From: Sphingobacterium rhinopitheci
GTDB taxonomy: Bacteria; Bacteroidota; Bacteroidia; Sphingobacteriales; Sphingobacteriaceae
Reading direction: 5' to 3'
Length of the DNA: 64,000 nt
Assembly (NCBI RefSeq): GCF_022627575.1
Contig: NZ_JADEYQ010000001.1
Span: 124,001 to 188,000, forward strand
The notes below the pieces were generated by a model. It was not told the origin of the DNA and ran no database searches. It saw only the letters and a program-made list of their open reading frames with translations. The translations under genes were made by a program, and so were the position numbers. Positions 51,041 through 60,897 of this stretch are shown here, one piece after another (the stretch's first letter is position 1; the number at the start of each line of letters is the position of its first letter).

Positions 51041-53248
51041 ATGGAAGAATATGTGATTGATATTGAAGCCGAAAACAAAGAAATTAGAAAGAGATATAGA
51101 GCATTGCTTCGTGCTTGTAAACCAACCTTACAAAAAGGAGACAAACAACAAATCCGCAAGGCCTTTGATTTAGCGCTCGAGAGCCACAAAGATATGCGTC
51201 GCAAATCTGGGGAGCCCTATATTTACCATCCTATCGCAGTTGCTCAAATTGCAGCGGAAGAAATAGGGTTGGGTACTACTTCTATTGTCTGTGCACTTTT
51301 ACATGATGTAGTTGAAGACACTTCCATTACATTACTTAATATTGAAGAACAATTCGGAAAGAAAGTAGCTAAAATAATAGATGGCCTAACAAAAATATCT
51401 GGAATATTCGACCCAAATAGCTCTATACAAGCAGAGAATTTCAGAAAGATGCTCTTGACACTGGCTGATGATGTTCGTGTAATTCTAATCAAATTGGCAG
51501 ATCGGCTACACAATATGCGTACCATGGAATTCATGGCGCGCCATAAACAATTGAAAATAGCATCAGAAACAAGCTATCTATATGCCCCGCTAGCACATCG
51601 TCTAGGTTTATATGCTATAAAATCGGAATTAGAAGATTTGTCAATGAAATATACAGATCCTGATACGTATAAATTTATTGCTAAAAAACTAAATGAAAAA
51701 AAGGCTGAACGTGAGAAATTTGTTACTGCTTTCGTAGCCCCAATAAAAGAAATACTCGAAGAGCAAGATATTCGTGCGCAAGTATTTGGCCGTCCCAAAT
51801 CAATACATTCCATTTGGAACAAAATGCGTAAAAAATCAATCCCTTTTGAAGAAGTTTATGATTTATTTGCTATTCGCGTAATCATTGACACTTCATTAGA
51901 AAAAGAAAAAACTGAGTCTTGGAAAGTATACTCCATCATCACGGATCTATATCGTCCAAATCCAGACCGTCTACGTGATTGGATCTCTACACCGAAAGGC
52001 AATGGCTATGAGTCTCTACACACTACTGTAATGGGCCCCAAAGGACAATGGGTAGAAGTACAGATTCGTACCAAACGCATGAATGAGATTGCAGAGAAAG
52101 GCTTTGCTGCGCATTGGAAATATAAAGAGTCAAATACTGACAATGGTTTAGATCAATGGATTCAAAAAGTACGTGATATTTTGAGTAATTCAGATCAAAA
52201 TGCGATTGACTTTTTGGATGATTTCAAAATGAATTTATTTTCAGATGAGATATTTATTTTCACTCCAAAAGGGACATTGATACAGCTTCCAAACGGTGCC
52301 ACAGCATTAGATTTTGCTTTCGAAATACACACTGATATTGGTGCAACCTGCATTGGAGCTAAAGTAAATCATAAATTAGTACCTCTGAGTCACCCGTTGC
52401 AAAATGGCGACCAAGTAGAAATCATTACTTCTAGTAAACAAGCTCCAAAAGAAGATTGGTTAGGTTTTGTGGTTACCGCAAAAGCGAAATCTAAAATTAA
52501 ATCTTCCTTAAAGGAGGAAAAACGCAGAATTGCCGAAGATGGTAAAGAGATTTTAGAACGTAAACTAAAATCGCTCAAAATCACGTATAACACGGATAAT
52601 ATCAATAAAATCGCCAATTTCTTTAAACTTCCTAGCTCACAGGATCTATTCGTTAATGTGGCCAAAGGTGCGATTGATATTAAAAATCTACGTGAATTTG
52701 CTGCCAATGAAAAATTAAACGAGCCTATTCAAAATCAATTCAATACCCATATCTCTGGTCTCGTTGATAAAATTGACAAAAAAAATGCAGACACTATTCT
52801 CATAGGCGATGATTTCCAAAAAGTAGATTATACATTAGCACCATGTTGCAATCCTATACCTGGAGATGACATCTTTGGATTTTTAACTGTCAATGATGGT
52901 ATAAAAATACATCGTACCTCATGCCCCAATGCGTCAAAACTAATGGCAAACTATGGCTACCGTATTTTGAAAGCTAAATGGGCGTCCTCTAAACAAGAAA
53001 CCTGCTTCCTTACAGGGATCCGTTTGGTGGGAATCGATGATGTCGGTTTGGTAAATAAATTGACAACAGTTATATCCCAAGAATTCAAAGTAAATATTCG
53101 ATCCCTTTCGATTTCTAGTAATGAAGGTATCTTTGAAGGAAATATCATGGTAAATGTAAATAATTTGGAACAATTAGATAATCTAATTAATCACTTACAT
53201 GAAGTTTCTGGAATAACAAGCGTATCACGTTACGAATCAGAAAATTAA
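51041..53248 (+). CDS. Bifunctional (p)ppGpp synthetase/hydrolase (RelA/SpoT)
   Basis: ATG 51041 is preferred, since GAGGG lies just before it; a GTG two codons earlier lies inside that site. The 735-residue protein is a long RSH enzyme. An HD hydrolase domain (about 40-190) has an intact LLHDVVEDT. The synthetase domain (about 240-350) has GRPKSIHSIWNKMRKK and later EVYDLFAIRVI. A TGS domain (about 400-460), a zinc-finger/helical part with APCCNPIPGDDI, and a C-terminal ACT domain (about 660-735) complete it. With a complete HD it should both make and break the alarmone. It stands alone and divergent to DUF4294. Confidence 0.96.
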   Translation: MEEYVIDIEAENKEIRKRYRALLRACKPTLQKGDKQQIRKAFDLALESHKDMRRKSGEPYIYHPIAVAQIAAEEIGLGTTSIVCALLHDVVEDTSITLLNIEEQFGKKVAKIIDGLTKISGIFDPNSSIQAENFRKMLLTLADDVRVILIKLADRLHNMRTMEFMARHKQLKIASETSYLYAPLAHRLGLYAIKSELEDLSMKYTDPDTYKFIAKKLNEKKAEREKFVTAFVAPIKEILEEQDIRAQVFGRPKSIHSIWNKMRKKSIPFEEVYDLFAIRVIIDTSLEKEKTESWKVYSIITDLYRPNPDRLRDWISTPKGNGYESLHTTVMGPKGQWVEVQIRTKRMNEIAEKGFAAHWKYKESNTDNGLDQWIQKVRDILSNSDQNAIDFLDDFKMNLFSDEIFIFTPKGTLIQLPNGATALDFAFEIHTDIGATCIGAKVNHKLVPLSHPLQNGDQVEIITSSKQAPKEDWLGFVVTAKAKSKIKSSLKEEKRRIAEDGKEILERKLKSLKITYNTDNINKIANFFKLPSSQDLFVNVAKGAIDIKNLREFAANEKLNEPIQNQFNTHISGLVDKIDKKNADTILIGDDFQKVDYTLAPCCNPIPGDDIFGFLTVNDGIKIHRTSCPNASKLMANYGYRILKAKWASSKQETCFLTGIRLVGIDDVGLVNKLTTVISQEFKVNIRSLSISSNEGIFEGNIMVNVNNLEQLDNLINHLHEVSGITSVSRYESEN

Positions 53249-53328
53249 CACCCAAATGACGCGCATATTTCAAAAGGTGTGAAAAATAGAATAGAATTTG
53301 GTAAATTTGTGAAGGAGCAAGTATTAAC

Positions 53329-53826
53329 ATGAATCAAGTGGAAAATTACGAAACCGTAAAAAAAATATTCGAAGCTTACTTAGAGAACAAAAATCTAAGA
53401 AAGACTCCAGAGCGCTATGCCATTTTGGAAGAAATCTATTCGCGCACGGATCACTTCGATGTAGAGTCTCTCTATATACACATGAAAAACAAAAAGTATC
53501 GTGTAAGCCGTGCTACGGTATACAATACATTAGAGCTTTTAGTTTCTTGTGATTTAGTGACTAAGCATCAATTTGGGCGCAATATGGCACAATTTGAGAA
53601 GTCTTATGGCTACAAGCAACATGACCACGTAATCTGCATTGACTGTAACAAAGTAGTAGAATTTTGTGACCCTCGTATTCATCAAATACAAACTATGATT
53701 GGTGATTTATTGAATTTTGAGGTAAAGCATCATTCCTTAAATTTGTACGGTGTTTGTCAAAGCTGTCAGTTGTTGCGTGCCAACAATGATAAAAATAAAA
53801 CGAGTAAGGAAGTAATTTCAAATTAA
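53329..53826 (+). CDS. Fur family metalloregulator
   Basis: The 165-residue protein has the Fur winged helix (about 20-90: [14 protein letters not shown], then [21 protein letters not shown]). The metal-binding dimerisation part has [17 protein letters not shown] (about 103-119) and a second Cys pair in CQSCQ. The structural zinc site (CxxC twice) is therefore complete. Which metal it senses (iron, zinc or peroxide via PerR-like chemistry) is open. It is followed by a strong terminator, while purA starts 117 bases later. Confidence 0.92.
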   Translation: MNQVENYETVKKIFEAYLENKNLRKTPERYAILEEIYSRTDHFDVESLYIHMKNKKYRVSRATVYNTLELLVSCDLVTKHQFGRNMAQFEKSYGYKQHDHVICIDCNKVVEFCDPRIHQIQTMIGDLLNFEVKHHSLNLYGVCQSCQLLRANNDKNKTSKEVISN

Positions 53827-53856
53827 TTCCTATAACTACTTTTTAAATATTAAATT

Positions 53857-53898
53857 TGTTCGGAAAATCGCAATAGCATTTTCCGAACATTGTTTTTT
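53857..53898 (+). terminator. Terminator after the Fur gene
   Basis: TGTTCGGAAAAT (53857-53868) pairs perfectly with ATTTTCCGAACA (53878-53889) over a 9-nt loop, followed by TTGTTTTTT. Confidence 0.88.
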
Positions 53899-53942
53899 AG
53901 ACGTATATAGAAATTTCAATTTTAATCTCAAAATAATACATT

Positions 53943-55217
53943 ATGCAAGTTGATGTGCTATTGGGCTTACAATGGGGCGACGAAGGTAAAGGTAAAATCG
54001 TGGACGTATTATGTCCGCAGTACGATTTAATCGCGCGTTTCCAAGGAGGTCCTAATGCCGGACACACACTAGAGTTTGACAACAAAAAATTTGTTTTAAA
54101 CACTATTCCTTCAGGTATTTTCCATACAAAAACCTTAAATCTTATAGGTAATGGTGTCGTAATCGACCCTATTATTTTAAAAAGAGAATTAGACAATCTT
54201 AAAGCTGCTGGATTTGATCCTGTAGGTGCTGGTAAATTAGTATTAGCGCGTAAAGCTCACCTTATCTTACCTACACACCAATTATTAGATGCTGCTTCAG
54301 AATCTAAAATGGGGGATGGTAAAATTGGTTCTACCCTAAAAGGTATCGGCCCTACTTACATGGACAAAACTGGCCGTAATGGTCTACGTGTAGGCGACAC
54401 TACGCTTCCTGATTTTAAAGAGCGTTATGAGAAATTGAAAGAAAAACACCTTAATATCTTATCACACTACGGTGAAGTTCCTGACTTCAAAGAGCGTGAA
54501 GAAGCTTTCTTAGCAGCTATTGAATTTATAAAATCTATCCCTCATGTGGACTCAGAGCATTTAGTAAATCAATACCTAAAAGAAGGTAAAAAAGTATTAG
54601 CTGAAGGTGCTCAAGGTACATTATTGGATATTGACTTCGGTTCTTACCCATTTGTTACTTCTTCAAATACCACTACTGCAGGTGCATGTACAGGTCTAGG
54701 TATTGCTCCAAATAAAATTGGCGGCGTACTAGGGATCTTTAAAGCATACTGTACACGTGTGGGTGGCGGTCCTTTCCCTACAGAATTAGACAATGAAGTA
54801 GGAGAGAAATTACGTCAATTGGGCCATGAATTTGGTGCTACTACAGGTCGTGCCCGTCGTACAGGATGGATTGATATTCCAGCATTGAAATATGCAATCA
54901 TGTTGAACGGTGTTACAGAATTGGTAATGATGAAAGCTGACGTATTGGATACTTTCGAAACTATCTATGCATGTACACATTACAAGCACGATGGTGAAGT
55001 GATCGACTATATGCCTTACGACATCAATTCTATCAAACCAGAGCCTATCTTAGAAGAAATCGAAGGATGGAATCAAGATTTGACAGGTATTCGTACAAAA
55101 GAAGAGATTCCTACGGCATTAGCTAATTACATTGCTTACTTGGAGAAAGCATTAGAAGTGCCTATCAAGTATTTGTCTGTAGGTCCTGATCGTACACAAA
55201 CTATTATATTGAAGTAA
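53943..55217 (+). CDS. purA: Adenylosuccinate synthetase
   Basis: The 424-residue enzyme joins IMP and aspartate with GTP in AMP synthesis. The start MQVDVLLGLQWGDEGKGKIVD has the GDEGKGK phosphate loop; QGGPNAGHT (about 34-42) carries the catalytic His, and GTRTKEEIPTAL-like GIRTKEEI with the Arg for IMP follows near the end. Length and order fit the family. Codon use is biased to few codons here, as expected for a well expressed gene. pabB follows four bases later. Confidence 0.98.
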   Translation: MQVDVLLGLQWGDEGKGKIVDVLCPQYDLIARFQGGPNAGHTLEFDNKKFVLNTIPSGIFHTKTLNLIGNGVVIDPIILKRELDNLKAAGFDPVGAGKLVLARKAHLILPTHQLLDAASESKMGDGKIGSTLKGIGPTYMDKTGRNGLRVGDTTLPDFKERYEKLKEKHLNILSHYGEVPDFKEREEAFLAAIEFIKSIPHVDSEHLVNQYLKEGKKVLAEGAQGTLLDIDFGSYPFVTSSNTTTAGACTGLGIAPNKIGGVLGIFKAYCTRVGGGPFPTELDNEVGEKLRQLGHEFGATTGRARRTGWIDIPALKYAIMLNGVTELVMMKADVLDTFETIYACTHYKHDGEVIDYMPYDINSIKPEPILEEIEGWNQDLTGIRTKEEIPTALANYIAYLEKALEVPIKYLSVGPDRTQTIILK

Positions 55218-55221
55218 TAGC

Positions 55222-56496
55222 ATGGCTAAAGCCATTTTTGAAGTTGACATATTGACTTTTGAAGCAAAAGCCCTGCAATGGGCTCAGCAATTCAATGAAG
55301 TATGTTTTCTACAATCTAATGGTTATACCGACGAATATACCCGTATTCAAAGCCTTTTGGCTGTAGATGCAGCCTATTCATTCAAAGCAATGGATAGCAA
55401 TGCTTTTGAGGGGCTTGAAAAATTTAGAGCCAAGCATGCAGATCAATGTATGCTTGGCTTTTTTTCGTATGACCTCAAAAATGAGGTAGAACAGCTCGAA
55501 ACTACTTTTCCCAATCGATTAGGTTTCCCTGAGAGCTACTTTTTCATACCACGTATTCTTATTCATTTTTCAAAGGGCTCTTTGGTAATTGACGCAGATA
55601 ACCCGCAGGATATATTTAATAGCATAGAACAAATTACGGTAGTAAATGAACCTACGCATTTGACTTCCATTAAGATCAATAATCGTCTTTCAAAACTACA
55701 ATACTTTGCGGCATTTGAAAAAATGATGGAGCATATCCGACGTGGAGATATATATGAAGTAAACCTATGCCAGGAATTCTTCGCCGAAAAGGTAGAAATA
55801 AACCCGCTGTCCGTGTACCAAAAATTGAATAGCATATCTCCTACTCCATTCTCTACCTTTTTCAAATTAGGTGATAATTATATATTGTCAGCTTCGCCCG
55901 AGCGATTTATGGCAAAAAGAGGAAATACATTGTTATCTCAACCGATTAAAGGTACTGCAGCTCGAGGAAATAATGCACAGGAAGATGCTTTTCAAATAGA
56001 GACCCTCCGTAATAACCCAAAGGAAATTGCCGAAAATGTTATGATTGTTGATCTGGTACGCAATGATATGACACGATCAGCAATGCCAGGCACAGTAAAT
56101 GCGGCACGTAAGCTAGAGGTACATTCCTTCAAACAAGTACATCAGCTAATATCAACTATTACCTGTACTCAAGATCCAAATATTTCGGATATTGAGGTTC
56201 TCAAAAATGCATTCCCTCCGGGCTCAATGACTGGAGCACCAAAAATATCAGCCATGCAACTTTGTGATTTATACGAAAATTCTAGACGCGGAATTTACGC
56301 TGGTTGTGTAGGGTATTTTGCTGCAAATGGGGATTTTGATTTTAATGTAATTATACGCACCTTATTATACAATAGTAGTACACAATATCTATCCTTTCAT
56401 ACTGGTGGAGCAATAACTATAGATGCAGACGCCGAAAAAGAATATCAAGAATGCCTACTCAAAGCATCAGGTATTTTAAAAACACTAGAGGCTTAA
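55222..56496 (+). CDS. pabB: Aminodeoxychorismate synthase component I
   Basis: The 424-residue protein is a chorismate-using enzyme of the TrpE/PabB family. The C-terminal catalytic domain (about 165-420) has MEHIRRGDIYEVNLCQEF, FFKLGDNYILSASPERFM, QPIKGTAARG (about 238-247), NVMIVDLVRNDMTR and the signature FPPGSMTGAPKISAMQ. It converts chorismate with ammonia for p-aminobenzoate and folate. The Lys in PIKGTAARG is the PabB mark; TrpE has PIAGT, which supports PabB. It starts four bases after purA, so folate and purine supply are linked in one transcript. Confidence 0.9.
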   Translation: MAKAIFEVDILTFEAKALQWAQQFNEVCFLQSNGYTDEYTRIQSLLAVDAAYSFKAMDSNAFEGLEKFRAKHADQCMLGFFSYDLKNEVEQLETTFPNRLGFPESYFFIPRILIHFSKGSLVIDADNPQDIFNSIEQITVVNEPTHLTSIKINNRLSKLQYFAAFEKMMEHIRRGDIYEVNLCQEFFAEKVEINPLSVYQKLNSISPTPFSTFFKLGDNYILSASPERFMAKRGNTLLSQPIKGTAARGNNAQEDAFQIETLRNNPKEIAENVMIVDLVRNDMTRSAMPGTVNAARKLEVHSFKQVHQLISTITCTQDPNISDIEVLKNAFPPGSMTGAPKISAMQLCDLYENSRRGIYAGCVGYFAANGDFDFNVIIRTLLYNSSTQYLSFHTGGAITIDADAEKEYQECLLKASGILKTLEA

Positions 56497-56867
56497 ACAA
56501 AATCTACTACATCCTACTACAAACTGATCTTTAGTTAAACAATCTATTATTCTATAGATTAGTACATATCCATACCGATATATACTGGTAATCTATAATT
56601 GTACTATACCCTTACAACGAGTAATACCTTTGCAAGGTATGAATTAAAGGTATTTATACATCAGCTGACACCCTCAAAAGAAATCCCTAAAATAATCTTA
56701 ATCGTAAAAACACAATGGTAAGGCTATAAAAAATTGCCCTTCAATATATTATTAGGTCAGCCTGTGTCATTATATCAGCAATATTAATAAAACAGCAAAA
56801 TATTGCAAAAATCAAGTTGTGAGAATCTCGTATAAACCTTACATTTATGCCAAATAACTAACTTAAC
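56497..56867. other. Gap before the nucleoside-gate transporter gene
   Basis: About 370 bases with no supported gene. A -7-like TACCTTTG lies at 56625-56632; the bases just after it form ATACCT/AGGTAT. CTGACAC near 56666 and GTGTCA near 56765 could pair across about 100 bases. This may be a long structured 5-prime leader, but no riboswitch class that I know fits. Confidence 0.4.
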
Positions 56868-58097
56868 ATGGCATTAAATTACGTCTGGGTATCATTTTTC
56901 TTAATAACATTTATTGTTGCAATAATAAAGTTAATCGGTGGAGACACAGAAGTATTCCAAAATATTGTAAAATCACTCTTCGATAGCGCAGCAAATGGAG
57001 CTACCATTTCATTAGGCTTAATCGGCATGATGACTTTTGCATTGGGTATTATGAAAATAGGCGAAAAAGGTGGTATGATTAACGTATTCGCAAGAATTGT
57101 AGGTCCATTTTTTCATAAATTATTTCCCGAAATCCCCAAAAATCATCCTGCATTAGGTTCCATTCTAATGAACTTTTCAGCAAATGCTTTAGGTTTAGAT
57201 AATGCTGCTACTCCACTAGGGTTAAAAGCAATGAAAGAATTGCAAGAATTAAACCCAAATAAAGACACAGCAAGTAATGCACAAATTATGTTCATTGTAT
57301 TGAATGCATCCAGTTTGACATTACTACCTATTTCAATCATGGCATACCGCCAAGAAGCAGGTGCAGCACAACCATCAGATGTATTTTTACCTATATTAAT
57401 TGCTACCTTTTTTTCTACTTTAGCCGCGTTAATACTCGTATCTATCTACCAAAAAATAAACCTTCTTAACAAAACTGTGCTCTTGTATTTAGGTTCACTT
57501 TCATTTATTATTGGTGGTTTATTGTACTATTTCTCTACCCAAGAACAAGAGCAAATAGAGATTATCTCTAGAGTAGTAGGTAATGTAGCGTTATTCTCCA
57601 TTTTTATATCATTCATAGCACTAGCCTTTATCAAAAAAATAAATGCATACGATGCTTTTATAGAAGGAGCAAAAGAAGGATTTAGTATCGCCGTAAATAT
57701 TATTCCGTATCTTGTAGCTATTTTAGTTGCTATAGCTGTATTTAGAGCTTCAGGAACCATGGATTATCTCGTTAATGGTATTGCATATTTATTTGCTACA
57801 TTGGGTTTGGACACCTCTTTTGTAGAAGCCTTACCAGTAGCTTTCATGAAACCTTTGAGTGGCTCTGGAGCCAGAGGATTGATGGTAGATTTAATGAATG
57901 CCAAAGGAGCGGATGATTTTGCTTCTCGCGTAGCCTGTGTTATTCAAGGTTCAACAGAAACAACATTCTACGTATTAGCAGTTTATTTTGGGTCCGTAGC
58001 GATTAAAAATACAAGACATGCTTTACCTTGTGCTTTGATTGCTGAAGCCGTAGGTGTAATTGCTGCAATCATAGTAGCTTATATATTCTTTACATAA
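56868..58097 (+). CDS. Nucleoside recognition domain protein (fused SpmA/SpmB type)
   Basis: The 409-residue membrane protein has two nucleoside-recognition (Gate) halves (about 40-190 and 260-405), each with several helices. The first carries LGSILMNFSANALGLDNAATPLGLKAMKEL, typical of SpmA, and the second has LPVAFMKPLSGSGARGLMVDLM and VIQGSTETTFYVLAVYFGSV, typical of SpmB. In spore formers these two are separate proteins of unknown function; the fused form is common in Bacteroidota, where no spores are made. It probably moves a small molecule. mgsA follows 12 bases later. Confidence 0.9.
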   Translation: MALNYVWVSFFLITFIVAIIKLIGGDTEVFQNIVKSLFDSAANGATISLGLIGMMTFALGIMKIGEKGGMINVFARIVGPFFHKLFPEIPKNHPALGSILMNFSANALGLDNAATPLGLKAMKELQELNPNKDTASNAQIMFIVLNASSLTLLPISIMAYRQEAGAAQPSDVFLPILIATFFSTLAALILVSIYQKINLLNKTVLLYLGSLSFIIGGLLYYFSTQEQEQIEIISRVVGNVALFSIFISFIALAFIKKINAYDAFIEGAKEGFSIAVNIIPYLVAILVAIAVFRASGTMDYLVNGIAYLFATLGLDTSFVEALPVAFMKPLSGSGARGLMVDLMNAKGADDFASRVACVIQGSTETTFYVLAVYFGSVAIKNTRHALPCALIAEAVGVIAAIIVAYIFFT

Positions 58098-58109
58098 AAA
58101 ACTAAATAT

Positions 58110-58478
58110 ATGAAGACCATTGCATTAATTGCCCATGATGGAAAAAAAGCTGAAATGGTAGGTTTTGTAAAAGACCACATCGCATTTTTGCGCAAAGCGA
58201 AGCTTGTAGCCACCGGTACAACAGGTACCTATATACAACAAACAGGATTAGCGGTAGAGTTGAAATTAAGTGGCCCTAAAGGTGGTGATGCACAAATTGC
58301 AGCTATGACTGCCGAAGGAAAAATTGCTGGTATTATATTCTTTAGAGATCCACTGGGCAAACATCCACATGAACCAGATATTCAAATGTTGATGCGTATT
58401 TGTGATTTATACAATGTACCATTAGCGACCAATCCTGCTACAGGATCTTTAATAATAGAGGGTTTACTAGAAGATTAA
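58110..58478 (+). CDS. mgsA: Methylglyoxal synthase
   Basis: The 122-residue enzyme turns dihydroxyacetone phosphate into methylglyoxal and phosphate. It shows ALIAHDGKKAEMV (about 5-17) with the phosphate-binding His-Asp-x-x-Lys, ATGTTGTYIQ (about 35-44), LKLSGPKGGDAQIAAM (about 52-67) with the catalytic Asp and IIFFRDPLGKHPHEPDI. It is shorter than the E. coli enzyme because the C-terminal helix is reduced. It bypasses glycolysis under phosphate stress. It lies in a run with the Gate transporter and OsmC genes. Confidence 0.94.
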   Translation: MKTIALIAHDGKKAEMVGFVKDHIAFLRKAKLVATGTTGTYIQQTGLAVELKLSGPKGGDAQIAAMTAEGKIAGIIFFRDPLGKHPHEPDIQMLMRICDLYNVPLATNPATGSLIIEGLLED

Positions 58479-58488
58479 TTCTTAATAA

Positions 58489-58893
58489 ATGACGCCAGCA
58501 GTTATAGTCAAAATAGGAAGAGATAAATATCAAACAGAGGTTTTAATAGACAAACATCAGATTATCGTTGATGAACCTGAAGATATTGGAGGTCATGATT
58601 TAGGCCCAACACCTATGAGCCTGCTCCTATCCTCCTTAGGTACATGCAAAGCTATTACAATGCGTATGTATGCTGACCAAAAGAATTGGGCCCTAGAGAA
58701 AATAGAGATCAATTTGGATATAGATATTGTTAAGAATGGAATTGAACAACTAACACATATTACTATCGGAGTAAAGTTATTTGGTGAATTAGATGATCTG
58801 CAACGTGAACGTATCTTAAAAGTTGCCGAGAAATGTCCTGTTCAAAAAATATTAAGTAATCCTATCTACATAAAAACACATATCGTCCAATAA
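58489..58893 (+). CDS. OsmC family protein
   Basis: The 134-residue protein has the OsmC/YhfA fold. It includes VDEPEDIGGHDLGPTPMSLLLSSLGTCKAITMRMYADQK (about 27-66), where the Cys in LGTCKA is the first redox Cys, and VAEKCPVQKILS (about 113-124) with the second. Members of this group reduce organic hydroperoxides with a thiol partner. It begins 10 bases after mgsA, so it may help against the stress that goes with methylglyoxal, which is inference. Confidence 0.9.
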   Translation: MTPAVIVKIGRDKYQTEVLIDKHQIIVDEPEDIGGHDLGPTPMSLLLSSLGTCKAITMRMYADQKNWALEKIEINLDIDIVKNGIEQLTHITIGVKLFGELDDLQRERILKVAEKCPVQKILSNPIYIKTHIVQ

Positions 58894-58921
58894 TAATCTA
58901 TTTATTATAGGTTCAAGATAG

Positions 58922-58929
58922 TATATTTG
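58922..58929 (+). promoter_or_regulatory. Candidate -7 promoter element of coaA
   Basis: TATATTTG matches TAnnTTTG and lies 18 bases before the coaA ATG at 58948. A -33 TTTG is not clear. Confidence 0.4.
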
Positions 58930-58947
58930 CGCTTTAAAAAATATAGC

Positions 58948-59904
58948 ATGACCTCATTGCAAGAAGAGATGGTATTAAGTGGTCCATATGAAAAATTTGG
59001 ACGTAAAGAGTGGAAAAATTTGAACGGTCACTTCAATTTAAATATAGAAGCAGCCGATCTACACAAATTACATGCACTAAACGAACCACTTACGATCCAA
59101 GAAATAGAAGAAATATACTTTCCTCTTGCACATCTTATAGAGCTACATATTCAGAACTACGTACAAGTACACGAAGCACGTAAATCATTCTTCCAACGTG
59201 ATCAAAAGAAATTACCTTTTATCATCGGTATTGCAGGATCTGTCGCTGCGGGAAAAAGCACTACGGCGCGTGTTCTTCGTAAAGTGCTCTCATTGTTGCC
59301 ACAAAAGCCTAAAGTAGAATTAGTCACTACCGATGGATTCTTATATCCTAATAAAATCCTTGTTGAAAAGAATATCCTTAATAGAAAAGGTTTTCCGGAG
59401 AGCTACGACACAAAGAAATTATTAAATTTCCTATCCGCTATGAAATCGGGTAATCCTACATTTAATGTTCCTGTTTACTCCCATTTGGAATACGATATTT
59501 TACAAAATGAAGATCAAAAAATTGATCATCCTGATATCTTGATTGTTGAAGGGATCAATGTACTTCAAGTAAACTCTCAAAAAGGACAAAATAACAAAGT
59601 TTTCGTTTCGGACTTTTTCGATTATTCTATCTATGTTGACGCTTTAGAAAAAGATATTATAACCTGGTATATTGAGCGATTTGAGTCATTAAGAGCTACA
59701 GCCTTTCAAGATCCTACTTCGTATTTCCACAAATATGCCGATATGACCATTGCTGAAAGCACAGATATGGCTACGCAGATATGGAACGAGATCAACAAAC
59801 CCAATCTCCATGACAATATACTACCTACTAAGTATAGAGCTGATTTAATATTGAAAAAAGGATCCAATCACTTCGTAAAAAATATACGCGTTAGGAAGCT
59901 TTAG
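58948..59904 (+). CDS. coaA: Pantothenate kinase (type I)
   Basis: The ATG at 58948 is chosen; a TTG seven codons upstream is part of the promoter-like TATATTTG. The 318-residue enzyme starts CoA synthesis by phosphorylating pantothenate. It has the P-loop GIAGSVAAGKSTTARVL (about 94-110), TDGFLYPN (about 130-137), and VYSHLEYDIL and ILIVEGINVLQ in the later part, all as in CoaA. Its last 14 bases overlap the end of the convergent channel gene. Confidence 0.96.
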   Translation: MTSLQEEMVLSGPYEKFGRKEWKNLNGHFNLNIEAADLHKLHALNEPLTIQEIEEIYFPLAHLIELHIQNYVQVHEARKSFFQRDQKKLPFIIGIAGSVAAGKSTTARVLRKVLSLLPQKPKVELVTTDGFLYPNKILVEKNILNRKGFPESYDTKKLLNFLSAMKSGNPTFNVPVYSHLEYDILQNEDQKIDHPDILIVEGINVLQVNSQKGQNNKVFVSDFFDYSIYVDALEKDIITWYIERFESLRATAFQDPTSYFHKYADMTIAESTDMATQIWNEINKPNLHDNILPTKYRADLILKKGSNHFVKNIRVRKL

Positions 59905-60760
59905 TTCGAAGAGTTTCCATCAAAAGAATCTGCTTTAAGATTTCATTTTCGATTTGCTTATGCAAATAATTGCTACTACTCGTGGCATGCAATTCTATTT
60001 TATAGCGTACATAATCCTTTCCTACTTCATTTATATTGAGATCAATAGATGAATTAGGGTCTAGATTAGGATGATTAATAAGTAAAGACCTTATTTCATT
60101 CTCCAAATCCAAAAGATTGGTTGCCATAGCGATCGGAAGTTCAAATCTAACGGTAAACAAATTGGAGCGATGTGCCGATAAATTAACCATGGAATTCGTG
60201 AATACAAGATTATTAGGGATCATCACGATATCGTCTTCTTCATTTTGTAATTCTATGTGTGCAAAAGTGATATCTACGATTCGCCCTTTATGATCGCCTA
60301 CCTTAATACGATCGCCTACAGAAAGTTGCTCTGAAAACATAATAAACAATCCACTTATCATATTCGTGATATAATCGCGTAGAATTACAGCGATCGCCAT
60401 GGCTACGATTGTCAAACTTGTTAAGAACTCGATAGGTTTTATCCCAAAGGCTATCATAATAGCTATGACAACGAAAATAAAATTCAAAACGGCTGTTAAA
60501 CGATTTATCCCTAGCACAAAATTACCTCGTACTGTACGATTAGCATGTCGGGCATTATAAAAGGAAATAATTGTAAGCCTAGTGATTGAAAAAACGATAC
60601 TGGGTACTAAGAAATAATTAAGTCCAACTATTGGATGTAATAAATACTTTTTTTCACCAATATTATCAATGCTGCCAAGAATAATAAAACTTGTAATTAC
60701 TAATACTATCTTAACAACAAAAGTTAATAGTTGTCTAATCTTGCTGCCTTTTTGATCCAT
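59891..60760 (-). CDS. Mechanosensitive ion channel (MscS family)
   Basis: I take ATG 60760 as start, since MDQKGSKIRQLLTFVVKIVL is a regular beginning; the longer frame would run into the accA start. The 289-residue protein has three to four N-terminal membrane helices (about 8-160) and the MscS domain. RDYITNMISGLFIMFSEQLSVGDRIKVGDHKGRIVDITFAHIEL is the pore-helix end and beta domain, followed by VMIPNNLVFTNSMVNLSAH. It should open under osmotic down-shock. The usual TM3 glycine pattern is weak, so it belongs to a divergent branch. It converges with coaA, overlapping by 14 bases. Confidence 0.88.
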   Translation of the reverse strand: MDQKGSKIRQLLTFVVKIVLVITSFIILGSIDNIGEKKYLLHPIVGLNYFLVPSIVFSITRLTIISFYNARHANRTVRGNFVLGINRLTAVLNFIFVVIAIMIAFGIKPIEFLTSLTIVAMAIAVILRDYITNMISGLFIMFSEQLSVGDRIKVGDHKGRIVDITFAHIELQNEEDDIVMIPNNLVFTNSMVNLSAHRSNLFTVRFELPIAMATNLLDLENEIRSLLINHPNLDPNSSIDLNINEVGKDYVRYKIELHATSSSNYLHKQIENEILKQILLMETLRTKAS

Positions 60761-60897
60761 ACTTATTCTAATAACCCACAAAAATACTAATTTACTAAAT
60801 TTTGCTGAAATGGCATATTCAATTATGCCATAAAAGAGGTTTTCAATTCCAAAAAAATAAGTTAACTTAGCCGATTCTAAGACGTAAAAGTTTTTAT

